Below, in pieces: positions 1 to 8,094 of a DNA stretch of 40,808 bases. The stretch's first letter is position 1. Every line of letters begins with the position of its first letter. Source of the stretch: Defluviicoccus sp. GTDB taxonomy: Bacteria; Pseudomonadota; Alphaproteobacteria; MPNO01. Below the pieces are notes generated by a model. The model worked only from the letters and a program-made list of their open reading frames with translations. It was not told the DNA's origin and made no database searches. The position numbers and the translations under genes were made by a program. The stretch lies in the NCBI GenBank assembly GCA_022823775.1, contig JAJEHI010000057.1:1-40808 (forward strand), in the 5' to 3' direction.

Positions 1-103
1 CACCCCTCACCCTAACCCTCTCCCCAACGGGGGAGAGGGGATTCGCCTCCCCTTCTTCCTTATCTTCTCCCCTCCCGCTTGCGGGAGGGGCTGGGGGAGG
101 GTG
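1..103. repeat. Family A double-hairpin repeat, copy 1
   Basis: Two consecutive palindromes: a CCCTCTCCCC/GGGGAGAGGG-type hairpin (about 16-39) and a perfect 10-bp stem CCCCTCCCGC/GCGGGAGGGG with a TT loop (69-90). They are joined by a variable CT-rich linker and bounded by CACCCTC/GAGGGTG-like ends. The same layout recurs near 21845, 39511 and 40722. The element lies just after the stop of the minus-strand SbmA/BacA gene and could serve as its transcript end, although no U-tract follows. Elements of this type are common in alphaproteobacterial intergenic regions. Confidence 0.85.
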
Positions 104-117
104 AGCGCCGGTCCGCC

Positions 118-1335
118 CTACCCCGCCGGCAGCTGCGTCCCGGTCTCGAACTCGATCGCGGCCTGATCGTCGCCGGCGATCGCGCGTTCGAAGGCGGCGA
201 GGCGCTTGTAGATCGACATCAGCTCCACGATCGTCGTCCAGGAGTTGACCAGGAACTGGAACGAGTTCTCCACCCGGCCGAAGGCGCGGATGATCTGCTG
301 CATCACGCCCAGCGTCACCGCGGCCGAGATTATCGTCGGACCCAGCGCGATATAGGGCAGGATCACGCCGGCCTGGAGGTAGCCGTACCGGACCACATTG
401 AAGTAGAGATAGTTGAGATAGAGGCGGAAATAGTTGCGCCTGACGTTGGCGAAGAGCTCTCCCAGCGTCGGCGGCTGCGCCCGGTCCTCGCGGTCCTCGC
501 CGATCACCAATTCCTTGCGGAAAGCGGCCTCGACCCGCTGGTTGCGGAACTCGAGCCCCGGAAGGCGGTAGCCGGCGAGCGCCAGGATACCGGTCCCGAA
601 GACCGACCAGAGTATGGCGACCCAGACCAGCGCGTAGGCGATCTCGCCGACGACGGGGATTTCCTTGATGTGGGCCGAGAGCCCCCAGAGGATCGGCAGG
701 AAGGCGATCAGCGTCATCACCGCGTCGATAAATCTGACGCCGAGCGACTCCATGATGCCGGCGAAGCGCATCGTGTCTTCCTGGACGCGCTGCGAGGCGC
801 CTTCGATGTGCCGCACCTGTTGCCACAAATCGACATAGCGATCGTTCATCGCGGTCCGCCAGCGGAACACGAAGTGGCTGGTGAAGAAGGCGTTGAGGAC
901 GGCGGTGACGATGAAGACCATCGCGATGATCAGGAAGGTGGCGAGCTGGGCGTAGTACTCCTCCGCCGTCACCGCCCCCGGCTTGGCCAGCGCCTTCTGG
1001 ATCATGTCGTAGAAGGTGCCGAACCACTCGTTGATCATCACGTCGAGCTGCACCTGGAACCAGGTCACGAAGACGATCAGCGCCGAGCCCGCGACCGACC
1101 AGAGCGACCATTTGTGCGGGCTGTAGCGCATCCAGAACAGCGCGAAGCCGGCGTAGCAGAGGAACACGTAGAGATAGCCCCAGACGGTCTGCTCCTCGAC
1201 GCCGACAAGCCCGGCGAGCCCGGTCGGATCGCCCCAATCCTGGGCGACGAGATACCAGAACAGCACCGCGACCAGCCCCCAGGCCGCCGCGGAGATGAAG
1301 AAGACGCGCGGGTTGGGAAAGAAACATCCGAACAT
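118..1335 (-). CDS. SbmA/BacA family peptide transporter
   Basis: Predicted 405-residue inner-membrane protein of the SbmA/BacA family, proton-driven importers of proline-rich and other antimicrobial peptides, bleomycin-like and microcin-like compounds; BacA homologues in rhizobia are needed for chronic host infection. The N-terminus (MFGCFFPNPRVFFISAAAWG) closely resembles the SbmA start, and several hydrophobic segments follow in the first 300 residues, with the family's typical length of about 400. The reading frame is open upstream for 13 more codons, but the ATG at 1335 is preceded at good spacing by AAAGGAA, so it is preferred. There is no fused ATPase domain, which separates it from the ABCD/BacA-like ABC fusions. 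It is transcribed away from the TRAP genes' end with a 125-base gap, so it may be the last gene of that minus-strand run or independent. Confidence 0.88.
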   Translation of the reverse strand: MFGCFFPNPRVFFISAAAWGLVAVLFWYLVAQDWGDPTGLAGLVGVEEQTVWGYLYVFLCYAGFALFWMRYSPHKWSLWSVAGSALIVFVTWFQVQLDVMINEWFGTFYDMIQKALAKPGAVTAEEYYAQLATFLIIAMVFIVTAVLNAFFTSHFVFRWRTAMNDRYVDLWQQVRHIEGASQRVQEDTMRFAGIMESLGVRFIDAVMTLIAFLPILWGLSAHIKEIPVVGEIAYALVWVAILWSVFGTGILALAGYRLPGLEFRNQRVEAAFRKELVIGEDREDRAQPPTLGELFANVRRNYFRLYLNYLYFNVVRYGYLQAGVILPYIALGPTIISAAVTLGVMQQIIRAFGRVENSFQFLVNSWTTIVELMSIYKRLAAFERAIAGDDQAAIEFETGTQLPAG

Positions 1336-1460
1336 GCGGGATTCCTTTCGGTAGGGCGGCCGGTCCCGGATCACGCCCGCTATGTGTGGTCGGGCCAGAC
1401 GTTACGGAGAACTATACGGACGGGCGGCCGCAAGGCCGCCTAGATGCGCGAGCCGGGCGC

Positions 1461-2768
1461 CTAGAGCAAATTGGGCAGCCAGGTCACCACGCCGGGGAAT
1501 GCGGCGAAAATCAGCATTCCGATCAGGAAAATGAACACGAACGGCCATGACGCGTTGTAGATGTCCGTCATCGGCACGGTCGGCTGGACCCCCTTGAAGG
1601 CGAACATGGTGTAGCCGAACGGCGGCGTGATTCCTCCCAGCGTGATGTTGATGAGGAACAGGAGCCAGAACCATATCGGGTCGAAACCGAGCGGCTGCAA
1701 CAGCGGCATGTAGATCGGAATCACCACGAGCATCAGCGCCACCTGGTCGATGAACAGGCAGAGCAGGAAAGGCACGGCCATCAGGATGAACAGGAGGAAC
1801 CAGCGGTTGACCTCGATGTCGCTGATGAAGCCGACCAGCGCGGTGGTCGAGCCGGAGAACGCCAGCAATTGCCCGAACATCTTCGAGCTCATCATGATCG
1901 CGAGGATCATAGCGGTAATTCGCGCCGTCGAATCGCAGGCTTCCTTGATCAGCCCGAAATTCAGGCGTCCGTAGATCCGGGCGACGATCAGCGTGCCGAG
2001 CACCCCGGTGCCGGCCGATTCCTCGGGCGTTGCGATGCCCGCCATGATGGTCCCGAGAACCCCGAGGATGATGATCGTGAACGGGATCATCTTGAGCACC
2101 GCGATCCCGCGGTCGCCCCAGGTCACCTCGCCGATGTCGTCGGCCACCGCCGGCGCCCGGCTGGGGTCGATCTTCACCCGGATAACGATATAGGCGAGGA
2201 ACAGCGCGGCCAGGATCAGCCCCGGTACGATCCCCGCGATCAGCAGCCTGGCGATCGAGACCTGGGCGAGGCTGCCGATGATGATGACCAGGATGCTGGG
2301 CGGGATGATCGGGGCGAGGCTTGCGCCGGCGAGGATCGTTCCCGTCGATATCCCGCGGTCGTAGCCGCGCGCGATGAGGCCGGGAAACAGCGAGCGCCCG
2401 AGCATCGCGACGACGCCCATGGCGGCGCCCGACAGCGCGCCGAACATGGTCGAGAGCGCGATCGACAAATAGTAGAGCCGAAGCCGGGACCGCCCCACCA
2501 GCTTGTCGAGCGAGTTGTAGAGCACGTCCATCGCACCCGAGCGGAACAGGAACTCGCCCATCAGGATGAACAGCGGAACCGCGATCAGCGTCGGAAACGT
2601 GGTGGTGTCGTAGAGGCTGTTGGCGAACATGCCGAAGCCCGCCGGGCCGAAATAGACCAGCGTGCCGACCACGTTGATGATCATAAAGGCGATGAAGATC
2701 GGCGCGCCGGAGAGGAACAGCCCCAGCAGCAGGGTCAGGCCGACGATCAGGACGACATACCACTCCAT
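1461..2768 (-). CDS. dctM: TRAP transporter large permease DctM
   Basis: 435-residue, highly hydrophobic protein of the DctM family, the 12-helix sodium-coupled membrane subunit of tripartite ATP-independent periplasmic transporters. Visible family features are the hydrophobic N-terminus followed by GAPIFIAFMI, the conserved GALSGAAMGVVAMLG and LAPIIPPSI segments in the first half, and NITLGGITPPFGYTMF in the second half. The last two are the paired helix-hairpin motifs around the substrate and ion sites. Length is normal. It follows dctQ with a 7-base gap and is the last gene of a dctP-dctQ-dctM operon. Substrate is unknown; TRAP systems usually carry organic acids. Confidence 0.95.
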   Translation of the reverse strand: MEWYVVLIVGLTLLLGLFLSGAPIFIAFMIINVVGTLVYFGPAGFGMFANSLYDTTTFPTLIAVPLFILMGEFLFRSGAMDVLYNSLDKLVGRSRLRLYYLSIALSTMFGALSGAAMGVVAMLGRSLFPGLIARGYDRGISTGTILAGASLAPIIPPSILVIIIGSLAQVSIARLLIAGIVPGLILAALFLAYIVIRVKIDPSRAPAVADDIGEVTWGDRGIAVLKMIPFTIIILGVLGTIMAGIATPEESAGTGVLGTLIVARIYGRLNFGLIKEACDSTARITAMILAIMMSSKMFGQLLAFSGSTTALVGFISDIEVNRWFLLFILMAVPFLLCLFIDQVALMLVVIPIYMPLLQPLGFDPIWFWLLFLINITLGGITPPFGYTMFAFKGVQPTVPMTDIYNASWPFVFIFLIGMLIFAAFPGVVTWLPNLL

Positions 2769-2775
2769 GGCCGGA

Positions 2776-3261
2776 TCAGATCCCGGCCTGGGGTATGCGG
2801 TTGAGCGTGCGCACGAAATAGAGCGAGGCGTTGGCGAGGCCGTAGGGGATGAACGACGTCACCCACCATTTCGGGATCGCCGTGGTGGTGTTGGTCAGGA
2901 TGTCGTTGGCGATCTGCCGTGCCGCCTCCTCGAACGCCATGTAGGCGGCGATCGCGCAGACGATCGCGCCCGCGACCGCGGTGATCCGCGCGACCCAGAG
3001 CGCGACCCCTGGCGTCGAATACTGGAAGATGATGGTCACCGCGACATGCCCGCCGTCCTTCACCAGCTGCGGGATGCAGAGGAAGGTAGCGACCGAGAGC
3101 ATGAAGCTCGACGTGTCGTTGCCCCAGTCCGTGGGCGCGTTCAGGAAATAGCGCGACGCGACCTCGTAGACGTAGAGGACGCCGATCAGCGCGATCAGAA
3201 TCACCCCAACGGCGAACAGCGCATAGGTGATCCGGTCGTGGATGCGGAGGACGGCGCTCAT
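2776..3261 (-). CDS. dctQ: TRAP transporter small permease DctQ
   Basis: 161-residue protein with four hydrophobic segments, matching the small membrane subunit DctQ that pairs with DctM. Visible features include an N-terminal amphipathic stretch (RIHDRITYALFAVGVILIAL), a YEVASRYFLNAPTDW motif typical of the family after the first helix, and a hydrophobic C-terminus. It lies between dctP and dctM. No strong Shine-Dalgarno sequence is seen, so translation may depend on the upstream mRNA context, including the large hairpin just ahead of it (3287-3316). Confidence 0.92.
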   Translation of the reverse strand: MSAVLRIHDRITYALFAVGVILIALIGVLYVYEVASRYFLNAPTDWGNDTSSFMLSVATFLCIPQLVKDGGHVAVTIIFQYSTPGVALWVARITAVAGAIVCAIAAYMAFEEAARQIANDILTNTTTAIPKWWVTSFIPYGLANASLYFVRTLNRIPQAGI

Positions 3262-3286
3262 GCCTGCCTACGCTCTGCAAGCGCGG

Positions 3287-3316
3287 GCGGGCAGCCGGCG
3301 AAGAACGGCTGCCCGC
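3287..3316 (-). promoter_or_regulatory. Intercistronic hairpin between dctP and dctQ
   Basis: A perfect 11-bp stem (GCGGGCAGCCG pairing with CGGCTGCCCGC) with an 8-base loop sits in the 70-base gap between the dctP stop and the dctQ start. No T-run follows on the minus strand, so it is not a standard intrinsic terminator. In binding-protein transporter operons such hairpins commonly protect the upstream mRNA from 3' exonucleases or cause partial termination, giving more binding protein than permease. That role is an inference here. Confidence 0.6.
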
Positions 3317-3331
3317 TCCGGCCTTGCCCGG

Positions 3332-4342
3332 TCAGTCGGCGACCATGTTGGCCGCGCGCGCCATATCGACGAACTTCTGTCCGTCCGCCTTGGAGTATTT
3401 CACGACGAGATCGAGAACCCCCTCGTTGAACCACTTGCGGACATGCGGGCGGAACTTCTCGGGATAGTCGTGATAGGTGACGCCCAGCGCCTTGAGCTGT
3501 TTCTCTTCCTTGGCGATGAAGTCGTCGAAGAACTTGATCGACCAGTATTCGACCTTCTTGCCTTCCTCGACCAGGATGGTCTGGAGCTTCTTCGGCAGCT
3601 TGTTGAAGGCCTTTACGTTGACCAGGGTGAAGCTGCGCGACACGCCGAGGGTCGGCCGCATCACATATTTGGCGCCGGCTTCGTAGAACTTCGTCGCCAG
3701 CAGCCCGTAGACCGGCCAGCAATAGCCGTCGACCACGCCTTTCTCCAGCGCGGTATAGATCTGACCGAAGGTAAGGACCACCGGCGAGCCGCCGAGCTTC
3801 TTGATCAGCGGGTGGTATGTCGAAGTCCCGCGGATCTTGCGCCCCTTCAGCCCTGTCTCGGGATCGGGCAGCGATTTGAGCACCATGTGGTACCCGTCAT
3901 GCCCGGTCGGTGTCAGCGACAGCAGCTTGAGCCCGTGCCGCTTCTCGTAGTTGTTGCTGATGTATTCGAAGAGACCCGAGTCGCGCAGCTTCTTGGGATC
4001 GAGCTTGAGCGCGTCCACCCCGATCAGCAGCCCGTTGCTGCCGCCGTGATAGGCGCCGTGGCTGAACAGGAAGTCGAACACGCCGGCCGAAACCGGGTTG
4101 AGCTGCTCGAGCGGCGGCACCACCTCGGGCCCCACCTGGGACAGCTTGAGATCGCCGCCGGCGGCCTGTTCCACCTGCTTGTGATACTGCTCGATATTCC
4201 GCACGGCTTCGATGACCGGCGGCCAGCTTCTAAGGATTTTCAGACTCGAACCGGCGACCGCGTCGGACGCGGACATCGTGAACGCGCCAGTGGCCGCGAC
4301 AAGCGCGACGGCGAACGAAATCAGGACACGTCTGACAGGCAT
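3332..4342 (-). CDS. dctP: TRAP transporter solute-binding protein DctP
   Basis: 336-residue periplasmic binding protein of the DctP family. The Sec signal peptide is visible at residues 1-30 (MPVRRVLISFAVALVAATG, cleavage likely after Ala28-Val29-Ala30). The body shows the expected TRAP binding-protein features: LSQVGPEVVPPLEQLNPVSAG, GLKGRKIRG, TFGQIYTALEKGVVDGYCWP (the conserved stretch near the ligand-binding centre) and a long C-terminal helix region. The start at 4342 is chosen because the signal peptide begins there and GGGAGG lies a few bases upstream; the open frame extends 34 codons further but encodes low-complexity Arg/Gly/Pro. First gene of dctPQM. The ligand cannot be inferred. 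Confidence 0.93.
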   Translation of the reverse strand: MPVRRVLISFAVALVAATGAFTMSASDAVAGSSLKILRSWPPVIEAVRNIEQYHKQVEQAAGGDLKLSQVGPEVVPPLEQLNPVSAGVFDFLFSHGAYHGGSNGLLIGVDALKLDPKKLRDSGLFEYISNNYEKRHGLKLLSLTPTGHDGYHMVLKSLPDPETGLKGRKIRGTSTYHPLIKKLGGSPVVLTFGQIYTALEKGVVDGYCWPVYGLLATKFYEAGAKYVMRPTLGVSRSFTLVNVKAFNKLPKKLQTILVEEGKKVEYWSIKFFDDFIAKEEKQLKALGVTYHDYPEKFRPHVRKWFNEGVLDLVVKYSKADGQKFVDMARAANMVAD

Positions 4343-4571
4343 TGGCGATCCTCCCCGTTTGGCTCGCTGCGCCCGGCAGCCGAGCCCCCGCCCGCGGCAC
4401 CCCGCCGGGGCGGCTATCGATGGTACGGGACCGGCCGCGAACAAAGCAACCGGAGACGGTTTCTCGGGAGCCGTCCGGATCCCCGTTCGGGGAAATGTGA
4501 TTTACCCGGCCCGGTCCGCGCGGTAAGAGACGCGGCCGACGCACGGACACCCCGACATGGAGGAAGACGCC
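4343..4571. other. Divergent intergenic region, dctP / glutathione transferase
   Basis: About 230 bases between two divergent genes. It must hold the promoters for dctPQM (minus) and the glutathione transferase (plus). No convincing -35/-10 pair is visible. There is a short palindrome (TCCCCGTTCGGGGA, 4480-4493) and the ribosome-binding site GGAGGAAG at 4559-4566 for the plus-strand gene. Nothing else is recognised. Confidence 0.5.
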
Positions 4572-5447
4572 ATGACCGAAGCCACCGCCTACGAGCCGCC
4601 CAGGGTCTGGACATGGGAGCGCGAGAACGGCGGTCGGTTCGCCTCGATCAACCGTCCCGTCTCGGGGGCGACGCACGAGAAGGAGCTGCCGCGCGGGAAA
4701 CACCCGCTTCAGCTCTATTCGCTGGCGACGCCGAACGGCGTGAAGGTCACCGTGATGCTTGAGGAGCTCCTGGCCGCGGGGTACGGCGGCGCCGAATACG
4801 ATGCGTATGTCGTCAACATCCGCGAGGGCGACCAGTTCGGCTCCGGCTTCGTTTCGATCAATCCCAACTCCAAGATCCCGGCGCTGGTGGACTACTCCAT
4901 GCCCCAGCCCACCCGGGTGTTCGAGTCCGGCGCGATCCTGCTCTACCTCGCGGAGAAATTCGGCGCCTTCCTGCCTGAGGACCCGTCCGAACGCGCCGAG
5001 TGCCTGTCGTGGCTGTTCTGGCAGATGGGCTCGGCGCCCTATCTCGGGGGCGGCTTCGGCCATTTCTACGCCTATGCGCCGTACAAGATGGAATACCCCA
5101 TCGACCGCTTCACGATGGAGGTGAAGCGCCAGCTCGACGTGCTCGACAAGCGGCTCTCGGAGAACCCCTACGTGGCGGGCGATGCCTATACCGTCGCCGA
5201 CATGGCGATCTGGCCGTGGTACGGCGTGCTGACGACCGGCAAGCTCTACGAGGCGGCGGAGTTCCTGGCGGCGGAGGAGTACCGGAACGTCGTGCGCTGG
5301 TACGAAGAGATCGCGGCCCGCGACGCGGTGATCCGGGGACGCAAGGTCAACCGGATCAACGGACCGCTGGAAGACCAGCTCCACGAGCGCCACGATGCGT
5401 CGGACTTCGAGTTGCGGACCCAGGACAGGCTCGAGGCGGCGGAGTAA
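4572..5447 (+). CDS. yghU: Glutathione S-transferase, YghU-like
   Basis: 291-residue cytosolic protein closely resembling E. coli YghU, a Nu-class glutathione transferase with disulfide-bond reductase and peroxidase activity toward glutathione-linked substrates. It shares the N-terminal extension (RVWTWERENGG..INRPVSGATHEKELP..KHPLQLYS), the Nu-class active-site stretch TPNG at about residues 53-56, the thioredoxin-fold cis-proline motif NPNSKIPAL at 97-105, ESGAILLYLAEKFG for glutathione gamma-glutamyl binding, and the C-terminal NGPLEDQLHERHDASDFE. An ATG five codons upstream (4557) is in frame, but GGAGGAAG lies between the two ATGs at correct spacing for 4572. It stands alone, divergent from the TRAP operon; a second, shorter family member is at 37611-38243. 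Confidence 0.93.
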   Translation: MTEATAYEPPRVWTWERENGGRFASINRPVSGATHEKELPRGKHPLQLYSLATPNGVKVTVMLEELLAAGYGGAEYDAYVVNIREGDQFGSGFVSINPNSKIPALVDYSMPQPTRVFESGAILLYLAEKFGAFLPEDPSERAECLSWLFWQMGSAPYLGGGFGHFYAYAPYKMEYPIDRFTMEVKRQLDVLDKRLSENPYVAGDAYTVADMAIWPWYGVLTTGKLYEAAEFLAAEEYRNVVRWYEEIAARDAVIRGRKVNRINGPLEDQLHERHDASDFELRTQDRLEAAE

Positions 5448-5533
5448 GGGAGCCGTTCGGCCGGGGTCGAAGCGGGCACAGGCTCCTGAAAAGACGCCTC
5501 CGGGTCTTCCTTCTCGCCGCTGCCGGGTTTCGC

Positions 5534-5539
5534 TAATCT
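5534..5539 (+). promoter_or_regulatory. Possible -10 element before the aconitase-like pair
   Basis: TAATCT in the context CGCTAATCTC, about 37 bases before the ATG at 5576. It matches a pattern (GC-TA-N-N-N-T) seen ahead of several genes in this window. No clear -35 hexamer is visible, so confidence is low. Confidence 0.3.
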
Positions 5540-5575
5540 CGTACGCGCCAGCCACTGGGCCGGGGTTGTCCGGGA

Positions 5576-6088
5576 ATGAAACTGCGTGCGACCGTCGCAG
5601 TTTTCGGCGATTACGTCTCGGGGGACGTGATTCTTCCCGCCCGCTACGCGTTTCTCGACGCGGAAGCGATGGCGGAGCATGTGCTGGAAGAATTGGACTC
5701 GACCGCGAACGCACGCGTGCGTGGCGCCGAGGTCCTGGTTGCCGGCACGGCTTTCGGATACGGCACCGGACGCGAGTCCTCGGCGCGCGCGCTTCGGGCC
5801 GCGGGAATCAAGGTGGCGATCGGCGGTCCGTTCGCACGAATGTTCTATCGCAACGCCATCAACAACGGGCTTCTGGTGCTCGATTGCCCGGCGCTCGTCC
5901 GCGACGGCGTGGAAGACGGCAGCGAGATCGAGATCGACGCGGTTGCGGGAACCGTTCGGTATTCGGGACGGGAATACACGGTGCCGCCGGTCCCCGATGC
6001 GATAAGCCGGATCGTCGCCGCGGGCGATCTCGTGGAATACGGCCGCATCTGGCTGTGCGACCGGTCGGAAGAGAGCGCGGATGCCTGA
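5576..6088 (+). CDS. Aconitase-superfamily small subunit (LeuD-like)
   Basis: 170-residue swivel-domain protein of the LeuD/HacB type, the small subunit of heterodimeric hydro-lyases such as isopropylmalate isomerase, homoaconitase or dimethylmalate dehydratase. Visible features are SGDVILPARY near residues 15-24 (equivalent to the substrate-specificity loop region), AFGYGTGRESSARAL at 59-73 (the family's G-x-G-x-x-R-E glycine-rich motif) and IKVAIGGPFARMFYRNAINNGLLVL. Length fits the short, prokaryote/archaeal-type LeuD. It overlaps the large subunit gene by 8 bases, indicating translational coupling. No other leucine or lysine pathway gene is present, so the substrate is open; a catabolic dehydratase is as likely as a biosynthetic isomerase. 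Confidence 0.85.
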   Translation: MKLRATVAVFGDYVSGDVILPARYAFLDAEAMAEHVLEELDSTANARVRGAEVLVAGTAFGYGTGRESSARALRAAGIKVAIGGPFARMFYRNAINNGLLVLDCPALVRDGVEDGSEIEIDAVAGTVRYSGREYTVPPVPDAISRIVAAGDLVEYGRIWLCDRSEESADA

Positions 6089-7364
6089 GCCCGGCCTGAC
6101 GATTGCGCAGAAGATCCTGGCCCGAACATCGGGTGTTAGCCGCCCGAGCCCCGGCCAGATCGTGGAAGCGAAACCGGATTTCTCCTACTCGCACGATTTT
6201 GCCGTCTACGCGATCGATGCGTTCGAGCGCATGGGAGCGACCCGCGTGGTGCGTCCGGACAGGGTCGCGATATGCCTCGACCACGTCATTCCCGCGGACA
6301 ACCCACGCGATGCGAACAACCATGCCCGCATTCGCGCCTTCGCAAAGGATCGGCACCTCCGCCATTTCTTCGAAGGCGGCACCGGCATCGCCCATCAGGT
6401 GATGTTCGAGATGGGCCTGGTCGTCCCGGGGAGCCTGGTGATCGCAAGCGACTCCCATACGCCCTCGGGCGGCGCGCTGGGCGCGCTCGCGCTCGGTGTG
6501 GGCGAGACGGAATTGGGCTTCGCCTGGGCGACCGGACGGTTGTGGCTGAAGGTTCCCGAGACCGTTCGGATTTCCCTGGAAGGTTCGTTCCGGCCCGGGG
6601 TTCACGCCAAGGACATGATGCTTCACACGGTCTCGCGGCTCGGTGTCCTGGGGGCGGTCTACGAGGTCCTGGAATATGCCGGCCCGGCCGCCCGGTCCCT
6701 GTCGCCCTCGGAACGGTTCACGCTTTGCAACATGAGCGCGGAGCTCGGCGCCAAGACGGGAGTTTTCCCGTTCGATCCCGTGACCGCCGAATTTCTGAGC
6801 GCGAGGGCGCGGTTCGATTACCGACCCGTCCATTCCGATCCCGACGCGGCGTATTCGCGGGAGCTGACGATCGATCTGTCCGCGCTGGAGCCGATGGTCG
6901 CCCTGCCCGGGCGCGAGGATCGTGGCGTCCCGGTGGGCGAGGCGGCGGGCCGGACGGTGCACCAGGTCTTTATCGGCTCATGCACCAATGCGCGGGCCGA
7001 CGATCTGGCGATCGCCGCGCGGATCCTGCGCGGACGGCGCGTGCATCCCGACGTGCGCCTGATCGTGGTGCCGGCGTCCCGCGCCGTGATGACGGAAGCG
7101 GCCGGGACGGGCGACCTGGAAACCCTGCTCCAGGCGGGGGCAACCTTCATGCCGAGCGGGTGCGCGGTCTGCGCGGGCGTTCATCAGGGCGTGCTCGCCG
7201 ATGGCGAGCTCTGCCTTTCGACAAGCAACCGGAACGCCCCCGGCCGAATGGGCAACAGGAAGGCGGAAATCGCGCTGTGCAGCCCCGCCACCGCCGCGGC
7301 CAGCGCGATCGCGGGAGCGATCGCGGACGCGCGCGAATTCGCCCCGGCGAGAGACCGGGCCTAG
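6081..7364 (+). CDS. Aconitase-superfamily large subunit (LeuC-like)
   Basis: 427-residue large subunit of a two-chain aconitase-type hydro-lyase with a 4Fe-4S cluster. Cluster ligands are visible as Cys301 in IGSCTNA and Cys361/Cys364 in SGCAVCAGV. Other family motifs are CLDHVIPADNP at about 65-75, EGGTGIAHQVMFE (98-110), ASDSHTPSGGALGALALGVGE (122-142) and the C-terminal LSTSNRNAPGRMGN. It begins inside the small-subunit gene and ends in a CTAG that also holds the stop of the convergent AhpD-like gene. Gene order small-then-large is the reverse of the usual leuC-leuD. The exact substrate is not decidable from motifs; candidates are isopropylmalate, homocitrate/homoaconitate or methylated malates. 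Confidence 0.88.
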   Translation: MPEPGLTIAQKILARTSGVSRPSPGQIVEAKPDFSYSHDFAVYAIDAFERMGATRVVRPDRVAICLDHVIPADNPRDANNHARIRAFAKDRHLRHFFEGGTGIAHQVMFEMGLVVPGSLVIASDSHTPSGGALGALALGVGETELGFAWATGRLWLKVPETVRISLEGSFRPGVHAKDMMLHTVSRLGVLGAVYEVLEYAGPAARSLSPSERFTLCNMSAELGAKTGVFPFDPVTAEFLSARARFDYRPVHSDPDAAYSRELTIDLSALEPMVALPGREDRGVPVGEAAGRTVHQVFIGSCTNARADDLAIAARILRGRRVHPDVRLIVVPASRAVMTEAAGTGDLETLLQAGATFMPSGCAVCAGVHQGVLADGELCLSTSNRNAPGRMGNRKAEIALCSPATAAASAIAGAIADAREFAPARDRA

Positions 7365-7957
7365 CGATCGACGCTTTCCGCGTAAGTCGCCGACGGCAAA
7401 TTCTCTTTCGGCCACCGGTCGCCATTTTCGAACGGCGCCACGCCGACCGCGTGGCGTGCCATGCCGGATTCCAGCATCGCCATGGAAACGATCTCCGCGA
7501 TCCCCACATCGTCGATCCCATGCGCCCGCAATGCCTGAAAATCCGCGTCTTCCGTCCCGAGGTTGAACGCGACCTTGCGCGCGAAACGGAGCACGTCCTT
7601 CCACATCGGATCGAGCGTCGACGAGTTTTCGAAGTCCATGCACTCCATCACGTCGTCCGTGCTCATTCCGAAATGCTGGATCAGGTGGGTCTGGTGATTG
7701 TTGATGCAGCGCGGGCAATCGACCTCGGCCGCGCAAACCAGAGAGATCGCGTTGAGAAGCGGCTTCGGGAGCGAGCCCGGGGTTGTCTGAAGACGCTTGG
7801 TCAGCGTCCACCACCCCTTGAGGAGCTCGATGTCGAGAGCGAAGAATCCCCAGGTCGGCGTCAGGAAGTTCGCGCCCTTGGTCTCGCGGATATCGGCGAA
7901 AATCTCCGCGACCTCGCCGTCGGCGAAGTCCGGCTGGACGAGCTTGACCTTTTCCAT
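7361..7957 (-). CDS. AhpD / carboxymuconolactone decarboxylase family protein
   Basis: 198-residue all-helical protein of the CMD/AhpD superfamily. The AhpD-type redox motif Cys81-x-x-Cys84 with His88 (CPRCINNH) is intact, pointing to a peroxidase or thiol-oxidoreductase type rather than to the CxxC-less lactone decarboxylases. The double helix region before it (TLTKRLQTTPGSLPKPLLNAI) fits uncharacterised CMD proteins. Its TAG stop overlaps the stop of the LeuC-like gene in a shared CTAG. A TAGACT at 8003-8008 is a possible -10 element about 45 bases upstream. Function beyond a redox role is unknown. Confidence 0.8.
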   Translation of the reverse strand: MEKVKLVQPDFADGEVAEIFADIRETKGANFLTPTWGFFALDIELLKGWWTLTKRLQTTPGSLPKPLLNAISLVCAAEVDCPRCINNHQTHLIQHFGMSTDDVMECMDFENSSTLDPMWKDVLRFARKVAFNLGTEDADFQALRAHGIDDVGIAEIVSMAMLESGMARHAVGVAPFENGDRWPKENLPSATYAESVDR

Positions 7958-8059
7958 GATTCCCCCCGGCGCCCCAAACGCCCCATCGCTGCCGCGGAGC
8001 GTAGTCTAACGCGATGCGGGCGCCGTCCGCGACCGGGTTGCCGGGCTTGGTTTCGGCGC

Positions 8060-8065
8060 TATCCT
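8060..8065 (+). promoter_or_regulatory. Possible -10 element before the amidohydrolase
   Basis: TATCCT in the context GGCGCTATCCTGACGC, 29 bases ahead of the ATG at 8095. It follows the same GCTAnnnT pattern as other gene starts in this window. No -35 match is obvious. Confidence 0.28.
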
Positions 8066-8094
8066 GACGCCCCGCGCGACGGCGAGGGACCGCG

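Noticed and set aside
79-1443. Long open frame on the plus strand opposite the SbmA/BacA gene
   Set aside because: The translation is Arg/Asp/Glu/His-rich without any family motif. It is a high-G+C antisense shadow; the minus-strand protein is clearly SbmA/BacA.
4480-4493. Small palindrome TCCCCGTTCGGGGA upstream of the YghU-like gene as operator or terminator
   Set aside because: Only a five-base stem in GC-rich DNA with no second copy or U-tract; such stems are expected by chance.
5491-5507. AAGAC/GTCTT stem followed by CCTTCT after the YghU-like gene as terminator
   Set aside because: Five base pairs with an 8-base loop and a broken T-rich tail are too weak to call.
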